Origin: Chryseobacterium sp. KACC 21268
Lineage (GTDB): Bacteria > Bacteroidota > Bacteroidia > Flavobacteriales > Weeksellaceae
Assembly (NCBI GenBank): GCA_028736075.1
Contig: CP117875.1
Location: 2,604,001 to 2,668,000, forward strand
Reading direction: 5' to 3'
DNA: 64,000 bases
Shown: positions 8,939 to 19,329 of the stretch, in pieces
Position numbering within the stretch: position 1 is the first letter of the stretch
Layout of the letters: the number at the start of each line of letters is the position of its first letter
The notes under the pieces: generated by a model
Databases searched by the model: none
Seen by the model: only the letters and a program-made list of their open reading frames with translations
Told to the model about the DNA's origin: nothing
Program-made: the position numbers and the translations under genes

Positions 8939-9766
8939 ATGAGTGAAGAAAAAGAAATGTCCTTTCTAGGGCATATTGGAGAGTTGAGATCCCATTTGGT
9001 AAGATCTATTTTAGCTATCGTTATATTGGCAATTGTAGTCGGTTTCAATATCAATTGGGTGATGGATCATATATTTTTTGGTCCCACAAGAAGTGATTTT
9101 TTCACTTTCAAAGTTGTGAATCATTTTTCGAGAGAATTGACTGGTGTAGATAGTTTTATTATGCCGGCAAAATTCAGTGTTCAGCAGAAGCAGTTGTTTC
9201 AGCAGTTCAATGTTATGATGGCTGTTTCCATTTTCTCCGGAGTGGTATTGGCTTTTCCATACATCGTTTGGGAAATTTGGAGATTCATCAGTCCGGCATT
9301 GATGCCTTCGGAAAGGAAAAATTCAATTTTCTATATCAATTCTGTATGGATTTTGTTTATGCTTGGCGTTTTGACAGGGTACTTTCTGATTTTGCCATTC
9401 GCTATTAATTTTGGATTACTATTCAAAGTTTCGGATAACATCGTGCAACTTTTTGATCTTTCAGATTATACTACTCTATTTCTGCAGGTTACGATGGGAA
9501 TGGGAGTTGTCTTCCTTTTCCCGATAGCAGTTTATATCTTGACGTCAATCGGGATATTGACACCACAGTTTTTGCGGACTTACAGACGTCACGCCATAGT
9601 TTTGATTATGGTTGTCGCAGCGATCATTACACCGGCCGATGTTTTGAGTATGATGGCAGCAGCATTGCCTTTGGTCTTGCTTTATGAAATCAGTGTCATT
9701 ATGTCAAATGTCATTTATAAAAAAATGCAGAGAAAGAATCTGAATAAAGATCTTACACAGCCTTAA
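8939..9766 (+). CDS. tatC: Twin-arginine translocase subunit TatC
   Basis: A 275-residue inner-membrane protein that recognises twin-arginine signal peptides and forms the Tat export core. The N-terminus MSFLGHIGELRSHLVRSI matches the conserved TatC segment (F-x-H-L-x-E-L-R), and six hydrophobic segments can be read. The motif FxFPxxVYxLTSIGILTP in the second half fits the family. No tatA is in the window. A candidate -7 box with one mismatch (TAATTTCG) lies at 8907. It is separated from kdsD by the three minus-strand paralogs. Confidence 0.95.
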   Translation: MSEEKEMSFLGHIGELRSHLVRSILAIVILAIVVGFNINWVMDHIFFGPTRSDFFTFKVVNHFSRELTGVDSFIMPAKFSVQQKQLFQQFNVMMAVSIFSGVVLAFPYIVWEIWRFISPALMPSERKNSIFYINSVWILFMLGVLTGYFLILPFAINFGLLFKVSDNIVQLFDLSDYTTLFLQVTMGMGVVFLFPIAVYILTSIGILTPQFLRTYRRHAIVLIMVVAAIITPADVLSMMAAALPLVLLYEISVIMSNVIYKKMQRKNLNKDLTQP

Positions 9767-9783
9767 TTTCTAAAAGCAAAAAA

Positions 9784-9815
9784 AAAATCAGCAATGTCAC
9801 AATTGCTGATTTTTT
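9784..9815. terminator. Bidirectional terminator between tatC and the crp-like gene
   Basis: Stem AAAATCAGCAAT / ATTGCTGATTTT, loop GTCACA, with A and T runs on both flanks. It lies between convergent genes. Confidence 0.85.
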
Positions 9816-9837
9816 GTTTTTAAGAATTGAAATTTAA

Positions 9838-10446
9838 CTACCGTTTCACAATTTCTTTTCTTATTCTGCTGAGCGAAGTATCTGTAATCCCAAGATATGA
9901 AGCGATATTTTTTAAAGGTGCAAATTTCAGCACTTCAGATTTTTCCTGAATTAAGTCTAAGTATCTTTCTGTCGCAGATTTGGTGATCACTTCCACAGAT
10001 TTTTGTTTTAGATAAAATAATTGATAAGACATCCAGGCTCTTCCCCATTCTGCCAGCGCCGGAATTGTTAAAAATAATTCCTGAAAATCATCATAATCAA
10101 TCTTCCAAACTATGCAATCTGTTTCTGCCTGAATGTTCTCCATCGACGGAATTCTTTGAAAAATGGACGAAGCTTCTATCACAATGTCAGATTCCGTAAA
10201 GAAATTGATGGTGATGTCATTATTATCAACATCATAAACATTGATGGTGATGTCATTATTATCAACATCATAAACAAAAGAACGTGAAACGCCAGATTCC
10301 AAAATGAAATATTCATTGGCCACTTCATTTTCTTTGAGGAAAAAATCGCCTTTTTTGAAAAACATTTTCTCGTGGCTTTCAAAAATCAGTTTCAGATCTT
10401 CTTCTGAAAATGCGGGATGTTGGTATGTATTTTTTAGTATGTCCAT
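9838..10446 (-). CDS. Crp/Fnr-family regulator with in-frame 12-residue duplication
   Basis: A 202-residue protein: N-terminal cyclic-nucleotide-binding beta-barrel (about 15-130) and C-terminal helix-turn-helix (KNIASYLGITDTSLSRIRKE, about 180-199). No Cys cluster for an iron-sulfur centre is present, so it is not a classic Fnr. The segment VYDVDNNDITIN occurs twice in a row in the barrel, encoded by a perfect 36-bp tandem repeat. Removing one copy gives about 190 residues, the usual length for this group. The effector and targets are unknown. Confidence 0.88.
   Translation of the reverse strand: MDILKNTYQHPAFSEEDLKLIFESHEKMFFKKGDFFLKENEVANEYFILESGVSRSFVYDVDNNDITINVYDVDNNDITINFFTESDIVIEASSIFQRIPSMENIQAETDCIVWKIDYDDFQELFLTIPALAEWGRAWMSYQLFYLKQKSVEVITKSATERYLDLIQEKSEVLKFAPLKNIASYLGITDTSLSRIRKEIVKR
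10204..10275. repeat. Perfect 2 x 36-bp tandem duplication inside the crp-like gene
   Basis: Units 10204-10239 and 10240-10275 are identical base for base, so the duplication is recent or maintained. It keeps frame and inserts 12 residues into the ligand-binding barrel. Confidence 0.97.
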
Positions 10447-10453
10447 AAATGAA

Positions 10454-10484
10454 AACCGAAAATCTAAAGTAATGAATTTCTGTT
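10454..10484 (-). terminator. Weak terminator-like hairpin after the 100-residue membrane protein gene
   Basis: On the minus strand AACAGAAATTC and GATTTTCGGTT can pair at 9 of 11 positions. Loop and stem resemble the stronger hairpin at 10838-10875. There is no good T tract. Confidence 0.35.
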
Positions 10485-10497
10485 GATGATTAAAAAT

Positions 10498-10800
10498 TTA
10501 ATCTTCCTGGGTTTTACGAACCAAAATTTGCGTTTGCCTATCAAACATAAACAAATATTGATAAAATCCGATCCAATCTCTTTGATAATCAAACACTTCT
10601 TCATTTAAATGATTGTAGGAATGGATTTTATTTGGTTTACCCCATTCATTTTGAAGGTCCTGTTTTGTTATTCCTACTGCGACACTTTCAAACTTATTAT
10701 CATAATAGGCTTTATTAATTCTATAGGCAATTAGCAGTAAAACTAAAAAGACAAATCCAATAAGTACAACTTTAAAAAAAATCATTGATATTCTTTTCAT
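10498..10800 (-). CDS. Small membrane-anchored protein, BamE/SmpA-like motif
   Basis: A 100-residue protein with one N-terminal membrane helix (about 5-28). The soluble part contains VGITKQDLQNEWGKPNKI, resembling the short helix-turn segment of the SmpA/OmlA (BamE) fold, where G-x-T/S-x-x-D/E-V/L-x-x-x-x-G-x-P is typical. It has no lipobox, so it is not BamE itself. It lies between tpx and the crp-like gene on the same strand, bounded by hairpins. Function unknown. Confidence 0.6.
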   Translation of the reverse strand: MKRISMIFFKVVLIGFVFLVLLLIAYRINKAYYDNKFESVAVGITKQDLQNEWGKPNKIHSYNHLNEEVFDYQRDWIGFYQYLFMFDRQTQILVRKTQED

Positions 10801-10837
10801 ATTTTACAGTGTGCGGGAATTAATAAAAGTCATAAGA

Positions 10838-10875
10838 TAAAAAAACGGAAAATCTAAAATAATTGATTTCCCGTT
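10838..10875 (-). terminator. Terminator of tpx
   Basis: On the minus strand AACGGGAAATC and GATTTTCCGTT pair at 10 of 11 positions around a 10-nt loop and are followed by a T-rich tract, just past the tpx stop codon. Confidence 0.7.
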
Positions 10876-10899
10876 ATGATTGGTATTAATTTGTAGAAT

Positions 10900-11397
10900 T
10901 TATTTCAAAGCACTTACAGCTTCTGCATAATTTGGTTCTTGTCCAATTTCTGGAACTTGCTCTGTGTAAAGAACTTTCCCAGTTTCGTCCAAAGCCACTA
11001 CTGCTCTACTCAACAAACCTCTCAATGGAGAGTCGCTAAGTGTAACGCCATAATCTTCACCGAAATTGCCTCTGAAATCTGATAAAACCTCTACATTATC
11101 AAGACCTTCAGCAGCACAAAATCTGTTCAATGCAAATGGAAGATCTCTGGAAACATTGATGACAACTGTATTTTCCAATGAGCTAGCTTCCTTGTTGAAT
11201 TCTCTTGCAGACGCTGCGCAAACACCAGTATCGATGCTTGGGAAGATATTTAGCAAGACTTTTTTACCAGTGTAATCTGCCAAGTGCTTTTCTGAAAGGT
11301 CTGCACCTATCAACGTAAATTCCTGAGCGATAGTTCCAACTTCTGGCAAATCCCCAACGGTATTGATTGGACTTCCTTTGAATGTAATTTGTGACAT
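10900..11397 (-). CDS. tpx: Thiol peroxidase, Tpx-type peroxiredoxin
   Basis: An atypical 2-Cys peroxiredoxin that reduces hydroperoxides with thioredoxin as electron donor, cytoplasmic. The peroxidatic Cys is in SIDTGVCAASAREF and the resolving Cys in NRFCAAEGLDNVEVLSDFR, both matching the Tpx family. I chose the ATG at 11397 (MSQITFKGSP, 165 residues) rather than the ATG at 11424: it gives the normal family length, and the predicted -7 box at 11422-11429 places the upstream codon at or before the transcription start. No oxidant-response operator was recognised. Confidence 0.95.
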   Translation of the reverse strand: MSQITFKGSPINTVGDLPEVGTIAQEFTLIGADLSEKHLADYTGKKVLLNIFPSIDTGVCAASAREFNKEASSLENTVVINVSRDLPFALNRFCAAEGLDNVEVLSDFRGNFGEDYGVTLSDSPLRGLLSRAVVALDETGKVLYTEQVPEIGQEPNYAEAVSALK

Positions 11398-11421
11398 TGT
11401 TTTTTTATTTTTATTGAAACT

Positions 11422-11429
11422 CAAAATTA
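11422..11429 (-). promoter_or_regulatory. -7 box (TAATTTTG) of tpx
   Basis: Exact TAnnTTTG match on the minus strand, 24 bases before the chosen ATG. It supports the shorter tpx start. Confidence 0.5.
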
Positions 11430-11494
11430 CTCAAATATTTTTATTTAGCATCAGCAAATTTTATATTTTAGCGACCTTAAAAATAAACTCAAAT

Positions 11495-11944
11495 ATGAAT
11501 AAAAATTACTTAATCATTGTTCTTTTTCTACCCTTTTTCGGAATGGCTCAGTCGGTGATTGGAAATATAAATTCAGGTGCTGTTTCTGAGAATTCTTTTA
11601 ATCATTCTATAGGAGAAATCTATGTTATTCCTAACAATCTGGATGATGCTAATTCTGGAACAATGGGAATCTTATATCAAACTACGTTGAAGGTTTTAGG
11701 AGTAACTGAAGCCGAAAAAGAATCCGTAAAGATTTATCCCAATCCAACTGCAGATTATGTATTTCTTAAATTAAGTTCTAAAGTAAAATTGGCAACAGCA
11801 GAGATTTATGATTTATCAGGAAAATTAATTTCTCAAACAAAAATTAACGAAGACAGATTAGATCTACGATTTCTAAATCACGGAACATATCTATTGAAAT
11901 TCAAAAACTCAAATATTCCTTCTATAAAAATCATAAAAAAATAA
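11495..11944 (+). CDS. Small T9SS-exported protein with C-terminal sorting domain
   Basis: A 149-residue protein with a signal peptide (MNKNYLIIVLFLPFFGMAQ) and a type A T9SS sorting tail covering about residues 75-149 (VKIYPNPTADYVFLKL, then IYDLSGKL, GTYLLKF and a final KIIKK). Only about 55 residues lie between the two, so it is mostly sorting domain. The ATG at 11495 is chosen because a longer frame from 11363 would add a non-signal stretch. It is 7 bp ahead of the next secreted protein gene, so the two form a unit. Confidence 0.82.
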   Translation: MNKNYLIIVLFLPFFGMAQSVIGNINSGAVSENSFNHSIGEIYVIPNNLDDANSGTMGILYQTTLKVLGVTEAEKESVKIYPNPTADYVFLKLSSKVKLATAEIYDLSGKLISQTKINEDRLDLRFLNHGTYLLKFKNSNIPSIKIIKK

Positions 11945-11951
11945 AAACCAA

Positions 11952-13040
11952 ATGAAAAAACTCTACATCTCTTTAAGTTTATTTTTAGCGTCCTTCGCCT
12001 ATTCTCAAGTTCCTCAAGCTTTCAGTTATCAAACGATTGCTTTTAATTCTGCAGGTGCTCCAATTGCTAATGGAAATGTCAACTTAAGAATCAGCATTCT
12101 TGATAATTCTGCAACAGGAACTGTATTATATACTGAAACGCATACAAAAACAACCAATTTCAAAGGTTTGGTAAATCTAAATATCGGACAAGGAACTGCA
12201 ACTACAGGAAACTTCGGAGCAATCAATTGGGGAACAAATACAAAATTTGTAAAAGTGGAATTGGATCCGAATGGAGGTAACAATTATACGAATGTTGGCG
12301 TTAATGAATTGATGAGTGTGCCTTATTCTCAAGTTAGCAAAACTGTTGTTACGGGACCAGGACAAGGAATTACTTTGGTATCTCCTAATGGAACAAATTA
12401 CACTTTAAATGTAAATGATTCAGGAAGTTTAAGTCTCCCTACTTCCCAAAGTTCTAGTGTGTCGTTTCCGTCAAATCTATATATGTACGGTAGCTATAAT
12501 AATTTTAGTCCGACTTCTTCTGAATTGTTAAGAAACAAGGCCGGTAATAAAATTGGATATAAATATTTATCCGCAAATTCTAAAATCAAATTTATTGCGG
12601 CTCAGTCTTCTTCGGCTCAAGTTTATGGTTCTAATAGTCAAGGAGCTCTTGTCATAAACGGAAGTGATTATAACATTACTTCTAATGGTTTTTATATTTT
12701 CTATTTACAAGAAAGTGGTAATGCTGTTTACTTAACAGCAACAAATCTAAATCCAACGATTAACCTAAGCTCTTCAATTACAGTTTCACCAACAACTTAT
12801 AATCCAACAACATCAACATTCTCAATAAATTTGAGTGGTCTAACTTCATCTAACTTTTTTGGATTTAATATTTACTTAAGTACTTATGAGTCTTTAGGTG
12901 ATAATTTAAACGATGGAAATTTCGACATTGATGGTGCGAGAATTATGATCCCAAATATAAATTCAACGCCTAAAAATTTTAGGGTTGATTTCAAAATAAA
13001 TTTTGATGGAACCGGATCTTATGTAATTACGCAGATATAA
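11952..13040 (+). CDS. Secreted two-domain protein with SusE/SusF-like segment
   Basis: A 362-residue protein with a signal peptide ending SFAYSQ. Residues 20-135 match a common Bacteroidota secreted domain (VPQAFSYQTIAFNSAGAP, then LRISILD, VKVELDPNGG, SVPYSQ). Residues about 155-255 (LYMYGSYNNFSPTSSELL ... FYIFYLQ) resemble the repeated domain of outer-membrane starch-binding SusE/SusF proteins; this is by eye only. The C-terminus is beta-rich and lacks a T9SS tail. With the preceding T9SS protein it may form a surface pair. Ligand unknown. Confidence 0.65.
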   Translation: MKKLYISLSLFLASFAYSQVPQAFSYQTIAFNSAGAPIANGNVNLRISILDNSATGTVLYTETHTKTTNFKGLVNLNIGQGTATTGNFGAINWGTNTKFVKVELDPNGGNNYTNVGVNELMSVPYSQVSKTVVTGPGQGITLVSPNGTNYTLNVNDSGSLSLPTSQSSSVSFPSNLYMYGSYNNFSPTSSELLRNKAGNKIGYKYLSANSKIKFIAAQSSSAQVYGSNSQGALVINGSDYNITSNGFYIFYLQESGNAVYLTATNLNPTINLSSSITVSPTTYNPTTSTFSINLSGLTSSNFFGFNIYLSTYESLGDNLNDGNFDIDGARIMIPNINSTPKNFRVDFKINFDGTGSYVITQI

Positions 13041-13044
13041 ATTC

Positions 13045-13068
13045 AAGAGGCATTTGCCTCTTTTTTTA
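13045..13068 (+). terminator. Rho-independent terminator
   Basis: Stem AAGAGGCA / TGCCTCTT with a 2-nt loop and a T tract, directly after the SusE-like gene. Confidence 0.85.
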
Positions 13069-13134
13069 TCTCTATTAATAAGAAAAACACTCAAAAATCA
13101 TATTTCTGTTATCAAAAAATCATTATAAAATATG

Positions 13135-13142
13135 TATTTTTG
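13135..13142 (+). promoter_or_regulatory. -7 box TATTTTTG of icd
   Basis: Exact TAnnTTTG match, 31 bases before the icd ATG. Confidence 0.5.
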
Positions 13143-13170
13143 TGATTCAATACGAAATAAAATCAACTAA

Positions 13171-15393
<2,223 letters not shown>

Positions 15394-15414
15394 TTTCCGA
15401 TTTCATATTGACTC

Positions 15415-15444
15415 AAAAGCTCCTTATTTTAAGGGGCTTTTTTT
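15415..15444 (+). terminator. Terminator of icd
   Basis: Stem AAAAGCTCCTTA / TAAGGGGCTTTT (one G.T pair), 3-nt loop, followed by T. It touches the end of the convergent hxlR gene. Confidence 0.85.
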
Positions 15445-15775
15445 AATTTTCAATGATCACTTTTCTGTGCTCTCTTCCCCACTCTATCATTTCTGCAATG
15501 ATCTTTCCGAATGTCCTGCAATAACTCGTCGGTTCATATTCTATCAAAACTGGTGTGTCCGGATAGACATTTCGTTTTACCAGTTTATTCATTTCCATAT
15601 CCTTCAACTCTTTTGAAAGCATTCTTGTCGTAATTCCTGGAATGCTTCTTTCAATTTCCCGGAAACGCTTGTTTCCATTACAAATAGAATTGATGATCGG
15701 AATTCTCCACTTACCACCTATGAAATATAGGGTATCTTGTAATGCTCTTAGTTCTTCGTTTTGGTCTCTTTCCAT
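15443..15775 (-). CDS. HxlR-family transcriptional regulator
   Basis: A 110-residue winged-helix protein: LYFIGGKWRIPIINSICNGNKRFREIERSIPGITTRMLSKELKDME is the HxlR core and the C-terminus ends with the typical W-G-R-E-H segment. Many HxlR members sense electrophiles through an N-terminal Cys; that position (before xxTLxFIGGKW) has no Cys here, although Cys residues occur in NSICNG and SYCRTF. It is transcribed divergently from an SDR oxidoreductase, with repeats between them, which is typical of local regulation of the oxidoreductase. Confidence 0.92.
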   Translation of the reverse strand: MERDQNEELRALQDTLYFIGGKWRIPIINSICNGNKRFREIERSIPGITTRMLSKELKDMEMNKLVKRNVYPDTPVLIEYEPTSYCRTFGKIIAEMIEWGREHRKVIIEN

Positions 15776-15780
15776 AGCTG

Positions 15781-15788
15781 CAAAGTTA
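15781..15788 (-). promoter_or_regulatory. -7 box (TAACTTTG) of hxlR
   Basis: On the minus strand TAACTTTG, identical to the box facing the SDR gene. Only five bases separate it from the ATG, suggesting a very short or absent leader. Confidence 0.45.
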
Positions 15789-15802
15789 AATGATATAATG
15801 AA

Positions 15803-15845
15803 TGATACTGATATACTCCGTGATACTGGTTACAAAAGTATATCA
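15803..15845. promoter_or_regulatory. Predicted HxlR operator region between divergent promoters
   Basis: TGATACTG occurs at 15803 and again at 15821, 18 bp apart. TGATATACT (15809-15817) and AGTATATCA (15837-15845) are a perfect 9-bp inverted repeat. The cluster lies between the two outward-facing -7 boxes, over the likely -33 zones of both. Confidence 0.5.
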
Positions 15846-15853
15846 ATTTGAAA

Positions 15854-15861
15854 TAACTTTG
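15854..15861 (+). promoter_or_regulatory. -7 box TAACTTTG of the SDR gene
   Basis: Exact TAnnTTTG match 17 bases before the ATG. Confidence 0.5.
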
Positions 15862-15878
15862 TCAAAAATTTTAAAACA

Positions 15879-16625
15879 ATGAGTAAATTCAATAACAAAC
15901 TAGCCATCGTAACTGGCGGAAACAGCGGAATAGGTTATGCAACAGCAAAAGAACTAATTGCTGAAGGCGCAAAAGTAATTATTACTGGACGACGAAAAGA
16001 AGCCATCGAGAAAGCGGCAAAAGAATTGGGAGCAACTTCTTTCGTAGCTGACCAAGGAAACTTAGAAAATATTGAAGCCTTACGGAATGAAATTGAAAGT
16101 CAGTACGGAAAAATAGATATCTTATTTATCAATGCAGGCATTACAGGGACATTAGGTTCAATTGAAAATATGGATCCGGAAAATTTTGATAATGTGATGA
16201 ACATTAATTTTCGTGGTGCCTATTTTACATTAAGCAATCTAATTCCTTTACTTAATGATGGTGCATCTGTAGTATTTTTATCTTCAAATGTCGCAACGAC
16301 CTACAAACCGAACAGCTCCGTTTATCAGGCCAGTAAAGCAGCGCTCAATTCTATTGCGAAAACAGCAGCTGCGGAATTGGCTCCAAGAAAGATCCGCGTC
16401 AATATGGTGAGTCCAGGACCTACCAAAACGGAAATAATGACCAAGGCCGGACTGGACAAAGAAACCTTGAAAGGAATCAATGAATGGCTGATCAACGAAA
16501 TTCCTCTGAAAAAAATGGGAAGTGCTGAAGATGTTGCAAAAGCTGTTGTCTACTTATCAGACAATAACAAAGCAAGTTTTATGACCGGAACAGAAATTCT
16601 GATAGATGGCGGAATGATTTTGTAG
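15879..16625 (+). CDS. Short-chain dehydrogenase/reductase (SDR)
   Basis: A 248-residue classical SDR. The cofactor motif TGGNSGIG is at about 12-19, an RR pair at about 38-39 suggests NADPH preference, NAG is at about 86-88, and the catalytic Ser (LSSNVATT) and YQASK motif follow at about 137-156. These NAD(P)H enzymes act on alcohols, ketones or quinones; the substrate is not evident. It sits divergent to an HxlR regulator, an arrangement often seen for electrophile- or quinone-responsive reductases. Confidence 0.93.
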   Translation: MSKFNNKLAIVTGGNSGIGYATAKELIAEGAKVIITGRRKEAIEKAAKELGATSFVADQGNLENIEALRNEIESQYGKIDILFINAGITGTLGSIENMDPENFDNVMNINFRGAYFTLSNLIPLLNDGASVVFLSSNVATTYKPNSSVYQASKAALNSIAKTAAAELAPRKIRVNMVSPGPTKTEIMTKAGLDKETLKGINEWLINEIPLKKMGSAEDVAKAVVYLSDNNKASFMTGTEILIDGGMIL

Positions 16626-16647
16626 AAAACCGTGTTAAATATTACAT

Positions 16648-16676
16648 AAAACCCTCGACAAATGTTGAGGGTTTTG
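16648..16676 (+). terminator. Terminator after the SDR gene
   Basis: Stem AAAACCCTCGACA / TGTTGAGGGTTTT with a 2-nt loop and T-rich 3' flank. Confidence 0.8.
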
Positions 16677-16694
16677 TGTTTTAATTCTATTTTT

Positions 16695-16781
16695 GGGCAG
16701 CTTAATCCGTCTTCCGCTCCCAATCTTTTTTCCCTAGCCAGTGCCAGTGCAAAAAAAGGATTTCCGCTCAAGCCGGGCTGC
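16695..16781 (+). repeat. Dispersed hairpin repeat, copy A
   Basis: Intergenic element whose ends GCAGC (16697) and GCTGC (16777-16781) pair. An inner stem AATCTTTTTT pairs with AAAAAAGGATT. The span between the paired ends is 85 nt, the same as copy D. Motifs shared with copies B, C, D and E are TTCCG(C/T)TCCC on the left arm and TC(C/A)(G/A)CTCA on the right. Confidence 0.8.
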
Positions 16782-16828
16782 AATCAATCCATTGTTAATT
16801 AAAAATCAATTATAATAAGCTTTTTGAT

Positions 16829-19228
16829 ATGAAAAAAATCTTCATTTTTTTTCTTTATGTTGTGGGAATGTCTCAGCTCAATGCACAGGACAAAATAGAT
16901 AAAGCCATCCAAAATCTGGAACAAAATTATCCGCAGGAAAAAGTGTATTTGCTTCTAGACAAAGACAAGTATGTTGTTGGAGATAATATCTATTTCAAAT
17001 CATTTGTCTTCAATGGCTACAACCGTTCGGCCATCTCAAACACGCTTCTTGTGGAATTGTACGATCACAACAAAAATATGGTCGATAAGAAAACCGTCTT
17101 CCTAAAAGATGGCGAAGGTGACGGCACTTTTGTACTCAATGATTTCCTTAATGAAGATATCTATTTGATAAGAGCCTACACCACTTGGATGGCAAATTTC
17201 TCAGAGGAATTCAATTTTATGAAACAAGTTCCGATCTACAATCCGAATTCTGAACAGAAATTGATCCTTGATAAAAACACAAAATGGACAGCGAAAGCCT
17301 TTCCGGAAAGTGGAACCTTCATCGAGAACATCCCGACCAAATTTGCGGTGAGATTATATTCACAAGGAACTCCACCGGCCGCTTGGAGTGGCTACGTCAT
17401 CGATTCTGAAAAACCGAATGAGAAATTGGCAACATTCAAAAATATGGATGAAAATGTAGCCGTTTTCAACATCACTCCAAAAGCTGGGAAAACATACAAA
17501 GCCATCGTTGAAGATAACAAAGGTGCAAAACAAACGGTTGCTCTACCAACAGTTTCTAATTCCGGGATTAATCTTCAGCTGACGAGCGACCCAAAAGGCA
17601 TCAACTATAAGATCAATGGCGCTGGTCTTTCTCAAGGTTTGCAAGGATACAGCATCATTGGGACGATAAACAACCAATTGGTGTACAGAGCCAACATCAA
17701 AACAACAACGAGTGAGGCTACTAGCCAAATACCCAACAAGGTAAGCAATGACGAAACAGCCGTTCTGAACATCACCATTTTTGATGAAAAGCAAAATGTG
17801 GCAGCACAACGACTCTTCTTTCTCAATCCAAAAAAACTTGATCTAGATGAGCCAACTTTGGCCTTATCGATGAACAATGAGCCTAGAGCTTTCAACAGTT
17901 TTGATATTGAGCCGGATGGAGACCACACGCATTACACAGTTTTGGTACGGGAAAATAATCCGTCTGAACTTAAAAATGAAAACACTTTACTTAGCGCCAA
18001 ATGGCTGACAGGCGATTTTACTTCCGCCATATTCGATCCAGCACAATATTTTGAAAAGTCTGCAAATCCAGAAGCTCTTGACGCGATATTGATCTCAGAA
18101 AAATGGAAACGTTTCGATTGGGAATCTGTGCTGGCAAGCAAAACGCCAGAGTTCAATTATAAGCCTCAGAAAAATCTTTCTTTCAAAGGAAAAGTGACCA
18201 ACAATGGAAGATTCATTCCCAATAAGAATATCAATCTCCTGATGAAAACTGAAAATTCTGACAAGAACTTTGTTCCCGCGGTAACAGATGACAATGGTTT
18301 CATCTATCTGGATAATATCTATTTTGATGAGCCTTTGACGGTTTCATATTACCTTAACAAAGACAAAAAACAAACTTCAGATTCTGATAATCTTAATTTG
18401 AGTTTCCAAGCTTTGGTGACAAGCATTCCCTTGAAAAACCCGCTACCATTTACCAATTATCGTTTGGTCAATGACAAAAATGCGGCTCCAGAACCAAGCG
18501 TTGCAAAAGCACTTCAAAACAGAAGAAACAACAAAGGACTTGATGACTTTAAAAAGGAAACGTTAATTGAAGAAGTACAGGTGACAGCAAAAAAAGTAGA
18601 TAAAAAAGCCGAATTGGACAAGGAACTATCCAGTGGCAGATTTACAAGTAATAATGCAACAATCTTCGATTTTGTGAATGAGAATAAAGATGTAATGGGC
18701 TCTCAAAATATTTTGCAATGGCTACAAGGTCGTGCTGCGGGACTTACATTCACGATGGACGGCTCTGGAAACTACATTCCAAGCATTAGAGGCTCACAGG
18801 CCAGTTTGTTCCTAGACGAAATGCCTGTGGATGCAAGCATGATCAATTCTTTACCAATCAGCAACATTGCGATGGTGAAGGTTATGAAGAATGATGGTTT
18901 GGTAGGCAACGCAGTCGCGATCTACACACGTCGCGGAAATATGATTGCTGAGGAAGATAAAGATAAGGAGAAAGTCAACAAACTTGTTTTGAAAGGTTAT
19001 GATAGATCGACCGAATTTGAGCTGCCAGATATCACAGGGGACGCTTACAAAAGAATAACGAAGGACACACGAGAAACACTCTACTGGAATCCAAAACTTT
19101 CCGAAGATGGCGGACTGGCGCCAAGAGCAAAATTCTTCAATAACGATGAAGCTAAAAACCGCCAGATCATCATCATCAGTTTTGATAAAGATGATAAAAT
19201 GCTTTATTATGATGAGATCATAAAGTAA
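16829..19228 (+). CDS. Exported MG2-like protein with TonB-plug-like domain, no barrel
   Basis: A 799-residue exported protein (signal peptide ending LNAQ). Residues about 35-130 (KVYLLLDKDKYVVGDNIYFKSFVF) look like the macroglobulin MG2 domain of alpha-2-macroglobulin-type proteins. Residues about 605-715 (FDFVNENKDVMGSQNILQWLQGRAAGLTF ... SLFLDEMPVDASMINSL) resemble the plug domain of TonB-dependent receptors. No beta-barrel of 500-plus residues follows, so it cannot itself be a TonB receptor channel. A paralog (20281) lies two genes downstream. It may be periplasmic, cooperating with an outer-membrane partner, but this is inference. Confidence 0.75.
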   Translation: MKKIFIFFLYVVGMSQLNAQDKIDKAIQNLEQNYPQEKVYLLLDKDKYVVGDNIYFKSFVFNGYNRSAISNTLLVELYDHNKNMVDKKTVFLKDGEGDGTFVLNDFLNEDIYLIRAYTTWMANFSEEFNFMKQVPIYNPNSEQKLILDKNTKWTAKAFPESGTFIENIPTKFAVRLYSQGTPPAAWSGYVIDSEKPNEKLATFKNMDENVAVFNITPKAGKTYKAIVEDNKGAKQTVALPTVSNSGINLQLTSDPKGINYKINGAGLSQGLQGYSIIGTINNQLVYRANIKTTTSEATSQIPNKVSNDETAVLNITIFDEKQNVAAQRLFFLNPKKLDLDEPTLALSMNNEPRAFNSFDIEPDGDHTHYTVLVRENNPSELKNENTLLSAKWLTGDFTSAIFDPAQYFEKSANPEALDAILISEKWKRFDWESVLASKTPEFNYKPQKNLSFKGKVTNNGRFIPNKNINLLMKTENSDKNFVPAVTDDNGFIYLDNIYFDEPLTVSYYLNKDKKQTSDSDNLNLSFQALVTSIPLKNPLPFTNYRLVNDKNAAPEPSVAKALQNRRNNKGLDDFKKETLIEEVQVTAKKVDKKAELDKELSSGRFTSNNATIFDFVNENKDVMGSQNILQWLQGRAAGLTFTMDGSGNYIPSIRGSQASLFLDEMPVDASMINSLPISNIAMVKVMKNDGLVGNAVAIYTRRGNMIAEEDKDKEKVNKLVLKGYDRSTEFELPDITGDAYKRITKDTRETLYWNPKLSEDGGLAPRAKFFNNDEAKNRQIIIISFDKDDKMLYYDEIIK

Positions 19229-19241
19229 TGTTAAATAAATA

Positions 19242-19274
19242 AAAAAAGACTTTCCAGCAAGAAAGTCTTTTTTT
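19242..19274 (+). terminator. Terminator after first plug protein gene
   Basis: Stem AAAAAGACTTTC / GAAAGTCTTTTT, loop CAGCAA, T tract. Confidence 0.88.
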
Positions 19275-19329
19275 ATGGTCTGATGTTTGGATAAAAAAAT
19301 TCAAATATTAATATCAAAAATTTAAAATT

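Noticed and set aside
11363..11494. N-terminal extension of the small T9SS protein from an upstream ATG
   Set aside because: It would place a long hydrophobic non-signal stretch before a perfect signal peptide and overlaps the tpx promoter and start.
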